DNA of 64,000 nt from positions 6,296,501-6,360,500 of the forward strand of contig NZ_LT629689.1 of NCBI RefSeq assembly GCF_900102035.1, in the 5' to 3' direction. The stretch's first letter is position 1. Each line of letters opens with the position of its first letter. The notes beneath the pieces are model-generated. The model was not told the origin of the DNA and made no database searches. It worked only from the letters and a program-made list of their open reading frames with translations. Of this stretch, positions 10,774-19,461 are shown piece after piece. Source of the DNA: Pseudomonas extremaustralis (GTDB taxonomy: Bacteria; Pseudomonadota; Gammaproteobacteria; Pseudomonadales; Pseudomonadaceae). Position numbers and translations under genes: made by a program.

Positions 10774-10816
10774 GGAGAGGGTCGCCGTGGTCCGGGCGGT
10801 AGATAGGTAGGGGGGA

Positions 10817-12511
10817 TCAGGCGTCGGCGCGGATCGGGTTGCGAGGGGCCAAGGCTTTGAGTGCATCGCTCAAGCCTTGGGCCTGATCGCCCACCAGCAG
10901 GTGCCACACGCCATCTTCAAGTCGGCTGACCCCTTGGCAACCGAGAGCCGCGAGGTGTCGCTGCGACAGGGCTTTTTCGTCGGCCAGTTGCAGGCGAATG
11001 CGGGTCATGGCGACGCAGTCCAGTTGCACGATATTGTCCCGGCCACCCAGGGCCTCCAGCCATTGTTGCGCCTTGGTGCTGGCTTGAGGTGCGGCGGCAG
11101 CGGTGGCTGATGGCGCCTGGCTGGAGCCCTGCATCGCCAAGCGAATCTCATCGGCAATGCTGTCGGCCATCGGCCCCACTACCACCTGCAAGCTCCCACC
11201 ATTGCCCGGCCGCACCACAGCCATGGCGCCGAGGGCCTTGAGGTCGGCGTCCACGGCCTTGTTGCGATCAACCATGTCCAGGCGCAGTCGAGTGGTGCAG
11301 GCGCCGACGCTCAGCAGGTTCTGCGCACCGCCCAAGGCGCGGATGTAGGCCGTGGCGCGCTGGTTGTCGCTCAGCGCTTCGGCCGGCGTCACCGGAATCT
11401 CTTCGCGGCCCGGGGTCTTGAGGTTGAAGTGGCGGATGCAGTAGCTGAACACGGTGTAGTAGATCGCCGCGTACGCCAGCCCCACCGGCACCACCAGCCA
11501 GCCGTTGGTGGACTTGCCCCAGCCCAGCACCATGTCGATGAAGCCACCGGAGAAGGTAAAGCCCAGGTGGATATTCAGCAGGTTGGTCACGGCCATCGAC
11601 AGGCCGGTGAGCAGCGCGTGGATCAGGTACAGGAATGGCGCGAGGAACATGAAGGCGAATTCGATGGGTTCGGTCACCCCGGTGAGGAACGAGGTCAGCG
11701 CCATCGACAGGAAGATCCCGCCCATCACCTTGCGCCGCTCCGGCAGGGCATTGCGGTACATCGCCAGGCACGCGGCGGGCAGGCCGAACAGCATCACCGG
11801 GAACATGCCGGTCATGAATTGGCCGCCCTTCGGGTCGCCGGCAAAATAGCGGGTCAGGTCGCCGGTCACTACGGCGCCGGTGGTCGGGTCGGTGAAGGTG
11901 CCGAACACGAACCAGGCCATGTTGTTGAGGATGTGGTGCAGGCCGGTGACGATCAGCAGGCGGTTGAACACGCCGAACACGAAGGCACCCAGGCTGCCGC
12001 TTTCCATCAGCAGCACGCCGAAGCTGTTGATGCCATGCTGGATCGGCGGCCAGACCAGGCCAAAGATCACGCCCAGGCCCACCGCGCTGAACCCGGTGAC
12101 AATCGGCACGAAGCGCCGCCCGCCGAAGAACGCCAGGTACTCCGGCAGCTTGATGTCCTTGAAACGGTTGTACAGCGCGCCGGCCATCAAGCCGCTGGCG
12201 ATCCCGGCGAGCATGCCCATGTTGATGCTGGTATCCATCACCTTGAGGGTGGAGATCATCACCAGGTAGCCAATCGCGCCGGCCAGCCCGGCCGTGCCGT
12301 TGTTGTCGCGGGCAAAGCCCACGGCGATGCCGATGGCGAAGATCAGCGCCAGGTTGGCGAAGATCGCCTGGCCGGCGTCGTGCATCACCGCGATGTCGAG
12401 CAGGTCGGTGTCGCCCAGGCGCAATAGCAGGCCGGCGATCGGCAGGATGGCGATGGGCAGCATCAGCGCGCGGCCCAGGCGTTGCAGCCCTTCGATGAAG
12501 AGTGGGTACAT
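10817..12511 (-). CDS. nagE: N-acetylglucosamine PTS transporter, EIICB with extra EIIB-like domain
   Basis: A 564-residue inner-membrane transporter that takes up and phosphorylates GlcNAc. The start at the ATG 12509-12511 is set by AAGGAG seven bases upstream, and MYPLFIEGLQRLGRALM is the usual NagE beginning. The EIIC part is a glucose/GlcNAc-type permease of about 380 residues. EIIB follows with the phospho-cysteine in GACTTRLRL (near residue 405). A second EIIB-like domain occupies roughly residues 485-560, but the aligned segment reads VAMTRIRL, so the phosphorylated cysteine is replaced by alanine. The phosphoryl donor is the EIIA-HPr-EI fusion encoded just upstream, 26 bases away. Confidence 0.93.
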   Translation of the reverse strand: MYPLFIEGLQRLGRALMLPIAILPIAGLLLRLGDTDLLDIAVMHDAGQAIFANLALIFAIGIAVGFARDNNGTAGLAGAIGYLVMISTLKVMDTSINMGMLAGIASGLMAGALYNRFKDIKLPEYLAFFGGRRFVPIVTGFSAVGLGVIFGLVWPPIQHGINSFGVLLMESGSLGAFVFGVFNRLLIVTGLHHILNNMAWFVFGTFTDPTTGAVVTGDLTRYFAGDPKGGQFMTGMFPVMLFGLPAACLAMYRNALPERRKVMGGIFLSMALTSFLTGVTEPIEFAFMFLAPFLYLIHALLTGLSMAVTNLLNIHLGFTFSGGFIDMVLGWGKSTNGWLVVPVGLAYAAIYYTVFSYCIRHFNLKTPGREEIPVTPAEALSDNQRATAYIRALGGAQNLLSVGACTTRLRLDMVDRNKAVDADLKALGAMAVVRPGNGGSLQVVVGPMADSIADEIRLAMQGSSQAPSATAAAAPQASTKAQQWLEALGGRDNIVQLDCVAMTRIRLQLADEKALSQRHLAALGCQGVSRLEDGVWHLLVGDQAQGLSDALKALAPRNPIRADA

Positions 12512-12537
12512 GGCGGGACTCCTTTTTCTTGTTGTTG

Positions 12538-15063
12538 TCAGCTCAGCGGCCAGTGGTGGTGGCAGGCTTGGCGAACGGCCTTGGCGCTGCTCAGGTCGAG
12601 CAGGGCCTGGCTCAGTTGCTGGCATTGCGCCGCGTCGAGGTGACGGACGCGGTCCTTGATTTCACCGATCTGCGGCGGGCTGACGGACAGCTCGCTGACC
12701 CCCAGGCCGATCAGCACCGGCGTGGCCAGCGGGTCGGACGCCAGGGCGCCGCACACGCCGACCCAACGCCCGTGTTTGGCCGCGCCCGAGCAGGTCTGGG
12801 CGATCAGCCGCAACAGCGCCGGGTGCAGCGCATCGACCCGTGCGGCGAGGCCGGCGTGGTCGCGGTCCATGGCCAGGGTGTACTGGGACAGGTCATTGGT
12901 GCCGATGGACAGGAAGTCCGCATGTTGGGCCAGTTGTTCGGCCATCAGCGCGGCGGCGGGCACTTCGATCATTACCCCCAGTTCCGGGCGTTGGCTCAGC
13001 TGGAGTTCGGCGCACAACCCATCCAGGCGCCGGCGGATCTGCAGCAGTTCGTCCACTTCGCTGACCATCGGCAGCAGGATGCGGCAGCGATGCAGCGGGC
13101 TCACTTGCAGCAGCGCGCGCAGTTGCTGGTCGAGCAGATCGGGGCGCACTTGGGCCAGGCGAATGCCGCGCAGGCCCAGCACCGGGTTGGCTTCGACCGG
13201 CAGCGGCAGGTAGTCGAGCTGTTTGTCGCCGCCCACGTCGATGGTGCGGATGATCACCGACTTGTCGCCCATCGCATCCAGCACGGCCTGGTAGGCCTGG
13301 CGCTGTTCCTGTTCGTCCGGCGCGGTGTGGCGGTCGACGAAGAGGAATTCGGTGCGCAACAGGCCGACGCCATCGGCGCCATTGTCGAACGCCAGTTGGG
13401 CTTCGGCGCTGGAGGCGACATTGGCCGCCACTTCAATGCGTACCCCATCGGCGGTGATCGCCGGCCCTTGAGCCTGGGCGTGCTGTTGCTGGCGGTGCAG
13501 GGTTAGCGCGTCGCGAATCCGGTGCACTTCGGCGTGGCGCGCGTCGCTGGGCGCCAGTTCCAGGCGAGCGTGGGTGGCGTCCAGCACCACCCGTTGGCCT
13601 TGGGGCACAGCGAGTACGTCAGCACCCAGGGCGACCACGCAGGGCAGGCCTTTGCCCCGCGCCAGGATCGCCACATGGGAAGTGGCGCCGCCTTCGGCCA
13701 TGCAGATCCCGGCGACCTGTTGCGCGCTCAGTTGCAGCAGATCCGAAGGGGTCAGTTCGTGGGCGCTGACGATCGCCCCGGCGGGCAACTCGACATGCCA
13801 GGCTTCACCGAGCAGCGCGCGCAGTACCCGTTGTTGCAGATCGCGCAGGTCGTTGGCGCGCTCGGCGAACAACGGCTTGCCCAGGGCCTGCAACACCGCG
13901 CATTGGGCCTGGATCGCATCGCGCCAGGCGTGGGTGGCGGCGCTGCCGTGTTCGATGGCGGTGGTGGCGGCGTCCAGCAGGGCCGGGTCTTCGAGCAGGG
14001 CGAGGTGGGCGGCGAAGATCTCTTCTTCTTCGACTTGCTGGCGTTGGCGGGCGTGTTCGAGGGTGGTGCGGATTTCGCCGCGCACTTGCTCCAGGGCGGC
14101 ATCCAGGCGTTGCTGTTGTTCGTCGGCGCGGTGATTGCCGGGGTCGGCCGGCAGCTCGATGGCAGCCAGGCGCAACAGCGGCCCGCAGACCAGGCCTGGG
14201 GCGGCACACACGCCTTGCAGCACATCGGCTTCGGTGTTCGCCCGGCGTGGTGCGACGGCGACCGGTGCGGGGTGCGCCGCGTTGCCGGCGACCGAGAGCA
14301 CGGCGACCAACGCGTGCAGCGCCGCTTCGGCGTCCTTGCCGCGACAGCTCACGCGCACCTCGTCGCCTTCGCCGATTCCCAGCCCCATCAGGCCGATCAG
14401 GCTGTCGCAGGCGGCCGACTTATCACCCAGGTGCACCTGCGACTCGCTGCTGAAACCCAGGGCCGTCTTGCGCACCAACGCCGCCGGCCGGGCGTGCAGG
14501 CCGCCGCGATGGTTGACGCGCACGCTGGTGCTGGCGTGCACCAGCGAGTTATCCACAGCCGTTTGCAGAGGCGCGACCGAACGCGGGGCAATCTGCAGCA
14601 ACGGCTCGCCGACCTTGACCGTCTTCAGGTCCAGGACGCGCAGCTCGAAGTGTTCGCCATTGGTCAGGATGATCGGGCTGACCAGGCTCTTGCACTGGCG
14701 CGCAATGCAGTCCAGATCAAACTGCACCAGCACCTGGCCCTGGCTGACGCGCTCACCTTGCTTGACCCGCAGCGCGAACCCTTCGCCGTTGAGCGCTACG
14801 GTGTCGATGCCGATGTGCATCAGTAACTCGGCACCGTTCTCGGCGCGAATCGTCAGTGCATGCCCGGTGCGGGCGACATGGATGATCACTCCGTCGCAGG
14901 GCGCGTGCAGGCAATCGTTCAGCGGGTCGATGGCCACGCCGTCGCCCATGGCGCCGCTGGCGAACACTTCATCCGGGACGCTATCCAGGGTCAGCACCGG
15001 CCCGCTGAGGGGGGCGCCGAGGGTCAATTCATTATTGTTGTTGGACATGGGCACGGTACTCAT
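12538..15063 (-). CDS. PTS EIIA(Glc)-HPr-EI fusion phosphotransferase
   Basis: An 841-residue cytoplasmic protein that passes phosphate from PEP to NagE. Domains in order: glucose-type EIIA (about 1-150, active His in LLMHIGID near residue 82), HPr (about 175-260, His in GGLHARPAAL near 188), and enzyme I (about 280-840, His in GATSHVAIL near 462, C-terminal PEP-binding barrel). This multi-domain form dedicated to GlcNAc is called NagF in P. aeruginosa by my recollection. Two starts are possible, the ATG at 15063 or an in-frame ATG at 15048; neither has a strong Shine-Dalgarno. Confidence 0.93.
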   Translation of the reverse strand: MSTVPMSNNNNELTLGAPLSGPVLTLDSVPDEVFASGAMGDGVAIDPLNDCLHAPCDGVIIHVARTGHALTIRAENGAELLMHIGIDTVALNGEGFALRVKQGERVSQGQVLVQFDLDCIARQCKSLVSPIILTNGEHFELRVLDLKTVKVGEPLLQIAPRSVAPLQTAVDNSLVHASTSVRVNHRGGLHARPAALVRKTALGFSSESQVHLGDKSAACDSLIGLMGLGIGEGDEVRVSCRGKDAEAALHALVAVLSVAGNAAHPAPVAVAPRRANTEADVLQGVCAAPGLVCGPLLRLAAIELPADPGNHRADEQQQRLDAALEQVRGEIRTTLEHARQRQQVEEEEIFAAHLALLEDPALLDAATTAIEHGSAATHAWRDAIQAQCAVLQALGKPLFAERANDLRDLQQRVLRALLGEAWHVELPAGAIVSAHELTPSDLLQLSAQQVAGICMAEGGATSHVAILARGKGLPCVVALGADVLAVPQGQRVVLDATHARLELAPSDARHAEVHRIRDALTLHRQQQHAQAQGPAITADGVRIEVAANVASSAEAQLAFDNGADGVGLLRTEFLFVDRHTAPDEQEQRQAYQAVLDAMGDKSVIIRTIDVGGDKQLDYLPLPVEANPVLGLRGIRLAQVRPDLLDQQLRALLQVSPLHRCRILLPMVSEVDELLQIRRRLDGLCAELQLSQRPELGVMIEVPAAALMAEQLAQHADFLSIGTNDLSQYTLAMDRDHAGLAARVDALHPALLRLIAQTCSGAAKHGRWVGVCGALASDPLATPVLIGLGVSELSVSPPQIGEIKDRVRHLDAAQCQQLSQALLDLSSAKAVRQACHHHWPLS

Positions 15064-15084
15064 CAGGGAATCGCGGCAATCGAC

Positions 15085-16107
15085 TCAGTGGGTGCGGGTC
15101 ACTTTGCTCAGGTGGCGGGGTTGGTCCGGGTCCATACCACGGGCAACCGCCAGGCCGGCGGCCATCACATAGAAACTCTGGATCGCCAGGATCGGGTCCA
15201 GGCTCGGGTGTTCGGCGCGGCTCAGGGTCAGGTCGCGCTCGGCGATATCGTCCGGCGCGGCCAGCAGCACGCGGGCGCCGCGCTGGCGCATGTCGGCGGC
15301 CAGGCTCAGCAGGCCGGCCTGCTCGGCACCACGTGGGGCGAAGACCAGCAGCGGGTAGTCAGCGCCGATCAAGGCCATCGGCCCGTGGCGCACTTCGGCG
15401 CTGCTGAAGGCTTCGGCCTGGATCGCCGAGGTTTCCTTGAGCTTGAGCGCGGCTTCCTGGGCAATGGCAAACCCGGCGCCACGGCCGATCACCATCAATT
15501 GCTGGCAGTCGCGCAGGGCGTCGATGGCGTTGCTCCAGTCCTGCCGGGCGGCTTCGCGCAGGCCATCGGGCAGGGCGCGGCACGCTTGCAGCAAGTCGGC
15601 CTCCTGGTTCCAGTGGCCGATCAGCAGCGCGCTGGCACTGAGGGTGGCGATGAAGCTTTTGGTCGCGGCCACGCTGAGTTCCGGCCCGGCGCACAGCGGC
15701 ACGTGGTATTCGCAGGCCGCTTGCAGGGGCGAGTCTTCGGCATTGACCAGCGAAATGCCCAAGGCACCGCGTGTGCGCAGCAGGCGCAGGCTGTCGACCA
15801 GATCCGGGCTCTGCCCCGACTGCGAGAACCCGAACGCCACCTGGCCGCTGACTTTCAACGGGGCTTGCAGCAACGTCACCACGGACATCGGCAATGACGC
15901 CACCGGAATGCCCACGTGCTGCATGGCCAGGTAGGCGAAGTAACTGGCGGCGTGGTCCGAACTGCCGCGTGCGATGGTCATCGCCACGTGCGGTGGCTGG
16001 CGGCGCAGGCGCTCGGCGATGTGTTCGAGCGTCGGGCCCAGGCGTTGCAGTTGGGCCGCGACGGCGTCACGGGAGGCCAATGCCTCTTCAAGCATTTGGG
16101 AAGACAA
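15085..16107 (-). CDS. SIS-domain sugar-phosphate isomerase/deaminase-like protein (GlcN-6-P deamination)
   Basis: A 340-residue protein with two SIS domains like the isomerase half of GlmS. It has ARGSSDHA and GFSQSGQSPDLV in the first domain, and VIGRGAGFAIAQEAALKLKE with AEAFSSAEVRHGP in the second. In nag clusters lacking classical NagB it is thought to convert glucosamine-6-P to fructose-6-P. I choose the TTG at 16105-16107: AAGGAG lies six bases before it, while the ATG at 16095 has no such site. The start lies inside the end of nagA (20-base overlap), which suggests translational coupling. A longer frame upstream merely overlaps nagA. Confidence 0.88.
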   Translation of the reverse strand: MSSQMLEEALASRDAVAAQLQRLGPTLEHIAERLRRQPPHVAMTIARGSSDHAASYFAYLAMQHVGIPVASLPMSVVTLLQAPLKVSGQVAFGFSQSGQSPDLVDSLRLLRTRGALGISLVNAEDSPLQAACEYHVPLCAGPELSVAATKSFIATLSASALLIGHWNQEADLLQACRALPDGLREAARQDWSNAIDALRDCQQLMVIGRGAGFAIAQEAALKLKETSAIQAEAFSSAEVRHGPMALIGADYPLLVFAPRGAEQAGLLSLAADMRQRGARVLLAAPDDIAERDLTLSRAEHPSLDPILAIQSFYVMAAGLAVARGMDPDQPRHLSKVTRTH

Positions 16108-17194
16108 TGGTTTCTCCTTCGACCATGACGTCGGTGAGGTGCAGGGAGCGGTCCAGGCGCACGCAGTCGGCAAAGCTGCCAGGTTGCAGGCGGCCGCGTT
16201 CTTCCAGGCCGAGGTAGTCCGCCGCAAATTGCGACAGGCGTTGTGAGGCTTCGCTGATGGACAGGCCGATCTTCACCAGGTTGCGCAGTGCCTGATCCAT
16301 GGTCAGGGTGCTGCCGGCCAAAGTGCCATCGGCCAGGCGCACGCCGCCCAGGCATTTGGTCACGGTGTGGCTGCCCAGCTTGTATTCGCCGTCGGGCATG
16401 CCGGCGGCGGCGGTGGAATCGGTGACGCAATACAGGCATGGGATCGCGCGCAAGGCCACGCGCATGGCGCCGGGGTGTACGTGGAGCAAATCCGGGATCA
16501 ATTCCGCGTACTTGGCGTGGGCCAGCGCGGCGCCGACGATGCCCGGTTCGCGGTGATGCAGCGGGCTCATGGCGTTGTACAAATGGGTAAAGCTGCTGGC
16601 CCCGGCGGCGAGGGCGGCGACGCCTTCTTCGTAGCTGCCCAGTGTGTGGCCGATCTGCATGCGCACGCCGCGCTCGCTGAGGGCGCGGATCAGCGCATCG
16701 TGGCCAGCGATTTCCGGGGCGATGGTGATCACCCGGATCGGTGCCAGGCGCAGGTAGGCCTCCACTTCTTCCATTAATGCGGTGTGGGCGAAGTTGGGTT
16801 GTGCGCCGAGTTTTCCTGGATTGATGTAGGGGCCTTCCAAGTGCACGCCGAGCACCCGGGCGCTGCCGGCGGGACGCTGTGCGCAAAAGGTGCCGAGCTG
16901 GCCGAGCACACTGGAGATCTCGTCTACCGGCGCGGTCATGGTGGTGGCCAGCAGCGAAGTAGTGCCAAAGCGCACGTGGGTGCGGGTGATGGTCTCGAAA
17001 GCGCTGGCGCCTTCCATGATGTCCTTGCCGCCGCCGCCATGCACATGCAGGTCGATGAAGCCCGGCAGCAAATACGGCAGGTCATTGTCGGCCGGATCGC
17101 AGGGCGCGCCGTCGATGGCCGTCACCTTGCCATGGGCGTGCACCAGGCGGCCGCGCATCCAGCCGCGGGGCGTGAGGATATTGTCTTCGGACAT
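16088..17194 (-). CDS. nagA: N-acetylglucosamine-6-phosphate deacetylase
   Basis: Removes acetate from GlcNAc-6-P, giving glucosamine-6-P for the next gene. It is 368 residues long from the ATG at 17192-17194 (start SEDNILTPRGWMRGRLV). An amidohydrolase fold is shown by the PGFIDLHVHGGGG metal-binding segment near residue 50, EGPYINPGKLGAQ in the middle, HLYNAMSPLHHREPG, and the catalytic Asp in CVTDSTAAAG. Lies between the GntR regulator (37 bases upstream) and the SIS gene, whose start it overlaps. Confidence 0.95.
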   Translation of the reverse strand: MSEDNILTPRGWMRGRLVHAHGKVTAIDGAPCDPADNDLPYLLPGFIDLHVHGGGGKDIMEGASAFETITRTHVRFGTTSLLATTMTAPVDEISSVLGQLGTFCAQRPAGSARVLGVHLEGPYINPGKLGAQPNFAHTALMEEVEAYLRLAPIRVITIAPEIAGHDALIRALSERGVRMQIGHTLGSYEEGVAALAAGASSFTHLYNAMSPLHHREPGIVGAALAHAKYAELIPDLLHVHPGAMRVALRAIPCLYCVTDSTAAAGMPDGEYKLGSHTVTKCLGGVRLADGTLAGSTLTMDQALRNLVKIGLSISEASQRLSQFAADYLGLEERGRLQPGSFADCVRLDRSLHLTDVMVEGETIVFPNA

Positions 17195-17231
17195 GGGCAG
17201 TTCTCTAAAGCCGCGGTTGGGCGGCACGGTC

Positions 17232-17963
17232 TCAGCGGCGCAGTTCTGCGACGAAGTCGTAGTAGTCGTTGCGGCAGTAGGTGTCGGTGATTTCGATCGG
17301 CGTGTTGTCGGCGGTGTAGCCGACCCGGGTCATCAGCAACATGGCGGTGCCGGGGGCGATGCCCACCAGGGTGGCGAACTCGTCCGAGGCGTTGATCGCC
17401 TGGATATGCTGCAGGGCGCGCACGACGGGCTTGCCGATGCGTTCCAGGTATTCGTACAGCGAATGGCCGATGGCCTGCGGCTGTGGCAGCACCGAAGCGG
17501 GCAGGGTGGTCATCTCGATGGCCATCACCGTGTCGTCGGCTTTGCGCAGGCGCTTGAGGCGCGCCACCTTGTCGGTCGGCGACAGGCACAGGCGGATCAG
17601 CTCCTCGTGGGTCGGCGGGGTGATGTCGCGCTCCAGCCACTGGGAGCTGGGCACGAACCCCTTGAGGCGCAACATCTCGCTGAACCCCGACAAGCGCGAC
17701 AGCGGCTGTTCCAGGCGGGGGGTGATAAAGGTGCCGGAGCCCTGACTGCGGCGGATCAGGCCTTGGGTAAGCAGGACTTCCAGGGCTTTACGGGCGGTGA
17801 CCCGCGAGATGCTCAACTGCTCGCTGAGGGCGCGCTCGGAGGGCAGGGCCTGTTCGGATTTCCACTGGCCGGCGTGAATTGCCGCTTCCAGATTGCGTGC
17901 CAGTTGCAGGTACAGCGGCGTGGACTGTTTGTCGTCGGGACGCAGCGTCAGGATGGGGTTCAT
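17232..17963 (-). CDS. GntR/HutC-family regulator of the nag cluster
   Basis: A 243-residue transcription factor. The winged helix is at about residues 14-80 (QALPSERALSEQLSISRVTARKALEVL, then GLIRRSQGSGTFI), and a UTRA ligand-binding domain occupies the C-terminal two thirds. Its position at the head of the nag genes makes it the likely GlcNAc-6-P or GlcN-6-P responsive repressor (NagR/NagQ type). It would be transcribed from the upstream region that contains repeated TGGTAT boxes, so autoregulation is plausible. Confidence 0.9.
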   Translation of the reverse strand: MNPILTLRPDDKQSTPLYLQLARNLEAAIHAGQWKSEQALPSERALSEQLSISRVTARKALEVLLTQGLIRRSQGSGTFITPRLEQPLSRLSGFSEMLRLKGFVPSSQWLERDITPPTHEELIRLCLSPTDKVARLKRLRKADDTVMAIEMTTLPASVLPQPQAIGHSLYEYLERIGKPVVRALQHIQAINASDEFATLVGIAPGTAMLLMTRVGYTADNTPIEITDTYCRNDYYDFVAELRR

Positions 17964-18019
17964 CTGTCAGGTTTCCGATGCGGTTATTGGTGTGTTGTCG
18001 CTCGGTAGTGATCGGAAAC

Positions 18020-18111
18020 TAATACCACTTGAATACCATGTCAATGCAGCAAAAACCCTCGATCTCCTGGTTTATGGGCGCATTTATGCAGCCTGGCGGT
18101 AAGTGGTATTA
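18020..18111. promoter_or_regulatory. Candidate GntR operator region upstream of nag genes
   Basis: TAATACCACTT (18020-18030) and its exact reverse complement AAGTGGTATTA (18101-18111) lie 70 bases apart. A further ATACCA at 18033-18038 forms a direct repeat with 11-base period with the one at 18022-18027. These TGGTAT boxes resemble half-sites of HutC-type regulators (TGGTCTAGACCA-like dre sites). The assignment to the adjacent GntR protein is inference. Confidence 0.55.
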
Positions 18112-18143
18112 GAGAGGTCTTGATGGGGCGCAGAAATGCGCCG

Positions 18144-18175
18144 CCCTGCCGGTGAACTGGTATTCACCGGCAGGG
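18144..18175. terminator. Strong hairpin between L,D-transpeptidase gene and nag promoter region
   Basis: Perfect 13-bp stem CCCTGCCGGTGAA / TTCACCGGCAGGG with a CTGGTA loop. It sits 50 bases past the stop of the minus-strand L,D-transpeptidase gene, so it may end that transcript, but no T run follows in the minus direction. The loop contains another TGGTAT box (18158-18163). Confidence 0.5.
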
Positions 18176-18225
18176 GCAGCCGTTGGCGGGCATGTTTTTT
18201 GATTTATTTTACGAACGGTCCGGGG

Positions 18226-18729
18226 TTACGGCCGAATCTCGATCAGGGTGCCGTCTTTGACCAGGTTCCAGACTTCGCGCATGTCGACGTTGCGCATGCC
18301 GATGCAGCCGTCGGTCCAGTCCAGGGTGTGGAACCACTGCTCCGGGTATTCGTCGGAGTCGGGTGTGCCGTGGATCATGATCATGCTGCCCGGGTTCACG
18401 CCTTCGCGGCGGGCGCGGGCCGAGTCGCTGATATTGGGGTAGGAGATGTGCATGGCCAGGTTGTAGTGCTCGCTGGTCTTGCGCCAGTCGATCCAGTAGA
18501 GGCCTTCGGGTGTGCGGCGGTCGCCTTCGATCAACTTTTGACCCTTGGGGTTTTTGCCCAGGGAAATGCGGTAGGTCTTGAACGGCTTGCCGTCGTTGAT
18601 CAACTGCAATTGATGGGCGGATTTGAGGACCAGGACTTTCTCGACCGTTTTACCGTGCAGGGTGTGCAGGGTGGAGGCTGACGACAGCGTGGCGAACGAC
18701 AGACAGAACAGAGCAAGCAACCAACGCAT
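18226..18729 (-). CDS. Periplasmic L,D-transpeptidase (YkuD domain)
   Basis: A 167-residue exported protein that probably forms or exchanges 3-3 or protein-peptidoglycan crosslinks. A signal peptide of about 18 residues (LLALFCLSFATLSSAS) is followed by one YkuD domain with MIMIHGTPDS and the catalytic motif TDGCIGMRN (His, Cys and Arg present). It resembles the YafK/ErfK single-domain type. Transcribed away from the Nudix gene upstream, 37 bases apart and in the same direction, so co-transcription is possible. Confidence 0.9.
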   Translation of the reverse strand: MRWLLALFCLSFATLSSASTLHTLHGKTVEKVLVLKSAHQLQLINDGKPFKTYRISLGKNPKGQKLIEGDRRTPEGLYWIDWRKTSEHYNLAMHISYPNISDSARARREGVNPGSMIMIHGTPDSDEYPEQWFHTLDWTDGCIGMRNVDMREVWNLVKDGTLIEIRP

Positions 18730-18766
18730 TAAAACGATTTCCCTTGGGCGACGATTTGCCGGGTGA

Positions 18767-19315
18767 TTATTGGGCGGGTTTGGACAGCGGCGGGACGGCT
18801 TCGCTGCGCACCGGGAACGTCTGCTGGCGACGGTCGGCGAAGAAGTATTCTAGGGTACGCCCGACCGTGCGGAAAGCCAGCTCGGACCAGGGGATGTCGG
18901 CTTCGCCGAACAGCTTCACTTCGAGGCTTTCGGGGCCGGCGGCAAAGTTGAGGTCGACCAGTTCGGCGCGGTAGAACACATGCACCTGGCTGATATGCGG
19001 TACGTCGATCAGGGTATAGATGCTCAGGTTGCGCACGCGGGCGCAGGCTTCTTCCAGGGTTTCGCGCATGGCGGCCTGTTCCACGGTCTCGCCGTTCTCC
19101 ATGAAGCCGGCCGGCAGGGTCCAGTAACCCATGCGCGGCTCGATGGCGCGGCGGCACAGCAGCACCTGATCGCCCCACACCGGCAGGGTGCCGGCGACGA
19201 TATTGGGGTTCTGGTAGTGAATGGTGGAGCAGTGATCACACACAAAACGCAGGCGGGCGTCGCCTTCGGGAATGCGTTGGGTGACCGGTTTACCGCACTG
19301 GCTGCAGAAATTCAT
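18767..19315 (-). CDS. Zinc-ribbon Nudix hydrolase
   Basis: A 182-residue protein starting at the ATG 19313-19315 (AGGA upstream); the open frame extends further upstream without support. The N-terminus holds a zinc ribbon (CSQCG ... CDHC). The Nudix box reads GFMENGETVEQAAMRETLEEA, with all Gly, Arg and Glu positions present, near residue 70-90. Members hydrolyse nucleoside diphosphates linked to another moiety, such as NADH or ADP-ribose; the exact substrate cannot be told from sequence. Confidence 0.85.
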   Translation of the reverse strand: MNFCSQCGKPVTQRIPEGDARLRFVCDHCSTIHYQNPNIVAGTLPVWGDQVLLCRRAIEPRMGYWTLPAGFMENGETVEQAAMRETLEEACARVRNLSIYTLIDVPHISQVHVFYRAELVDLNFAAGPESLEVKLFGEADIPWSELAFRTVGRTLEYFFADRRQQTFPVRSEAVPPLSKPAQ

Positions 19316-19461
19316 GCTGGGGTTCCTGGAAAGTGCGTCTATCTTGGCGTGGCCTGCCGGGCCCTGCAAGTTGTCGTTTCGCGACACCGCCCGGGTTTTG
19401 GGGTTGGGCGACCGCACGCTTTGGTGCATGATGCAAGGTAGCCAACAGATCGAGATGACTC

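Noticed and set aside
10774..10866. Extended start of the toxin gene at 10866
   Set aside because: Would overlap the 3' end of nagE by about 50 bases with no Shine-Dalgarno and a proline-rich unconserved N-terminus; the ATG at 10773 is more plausible.
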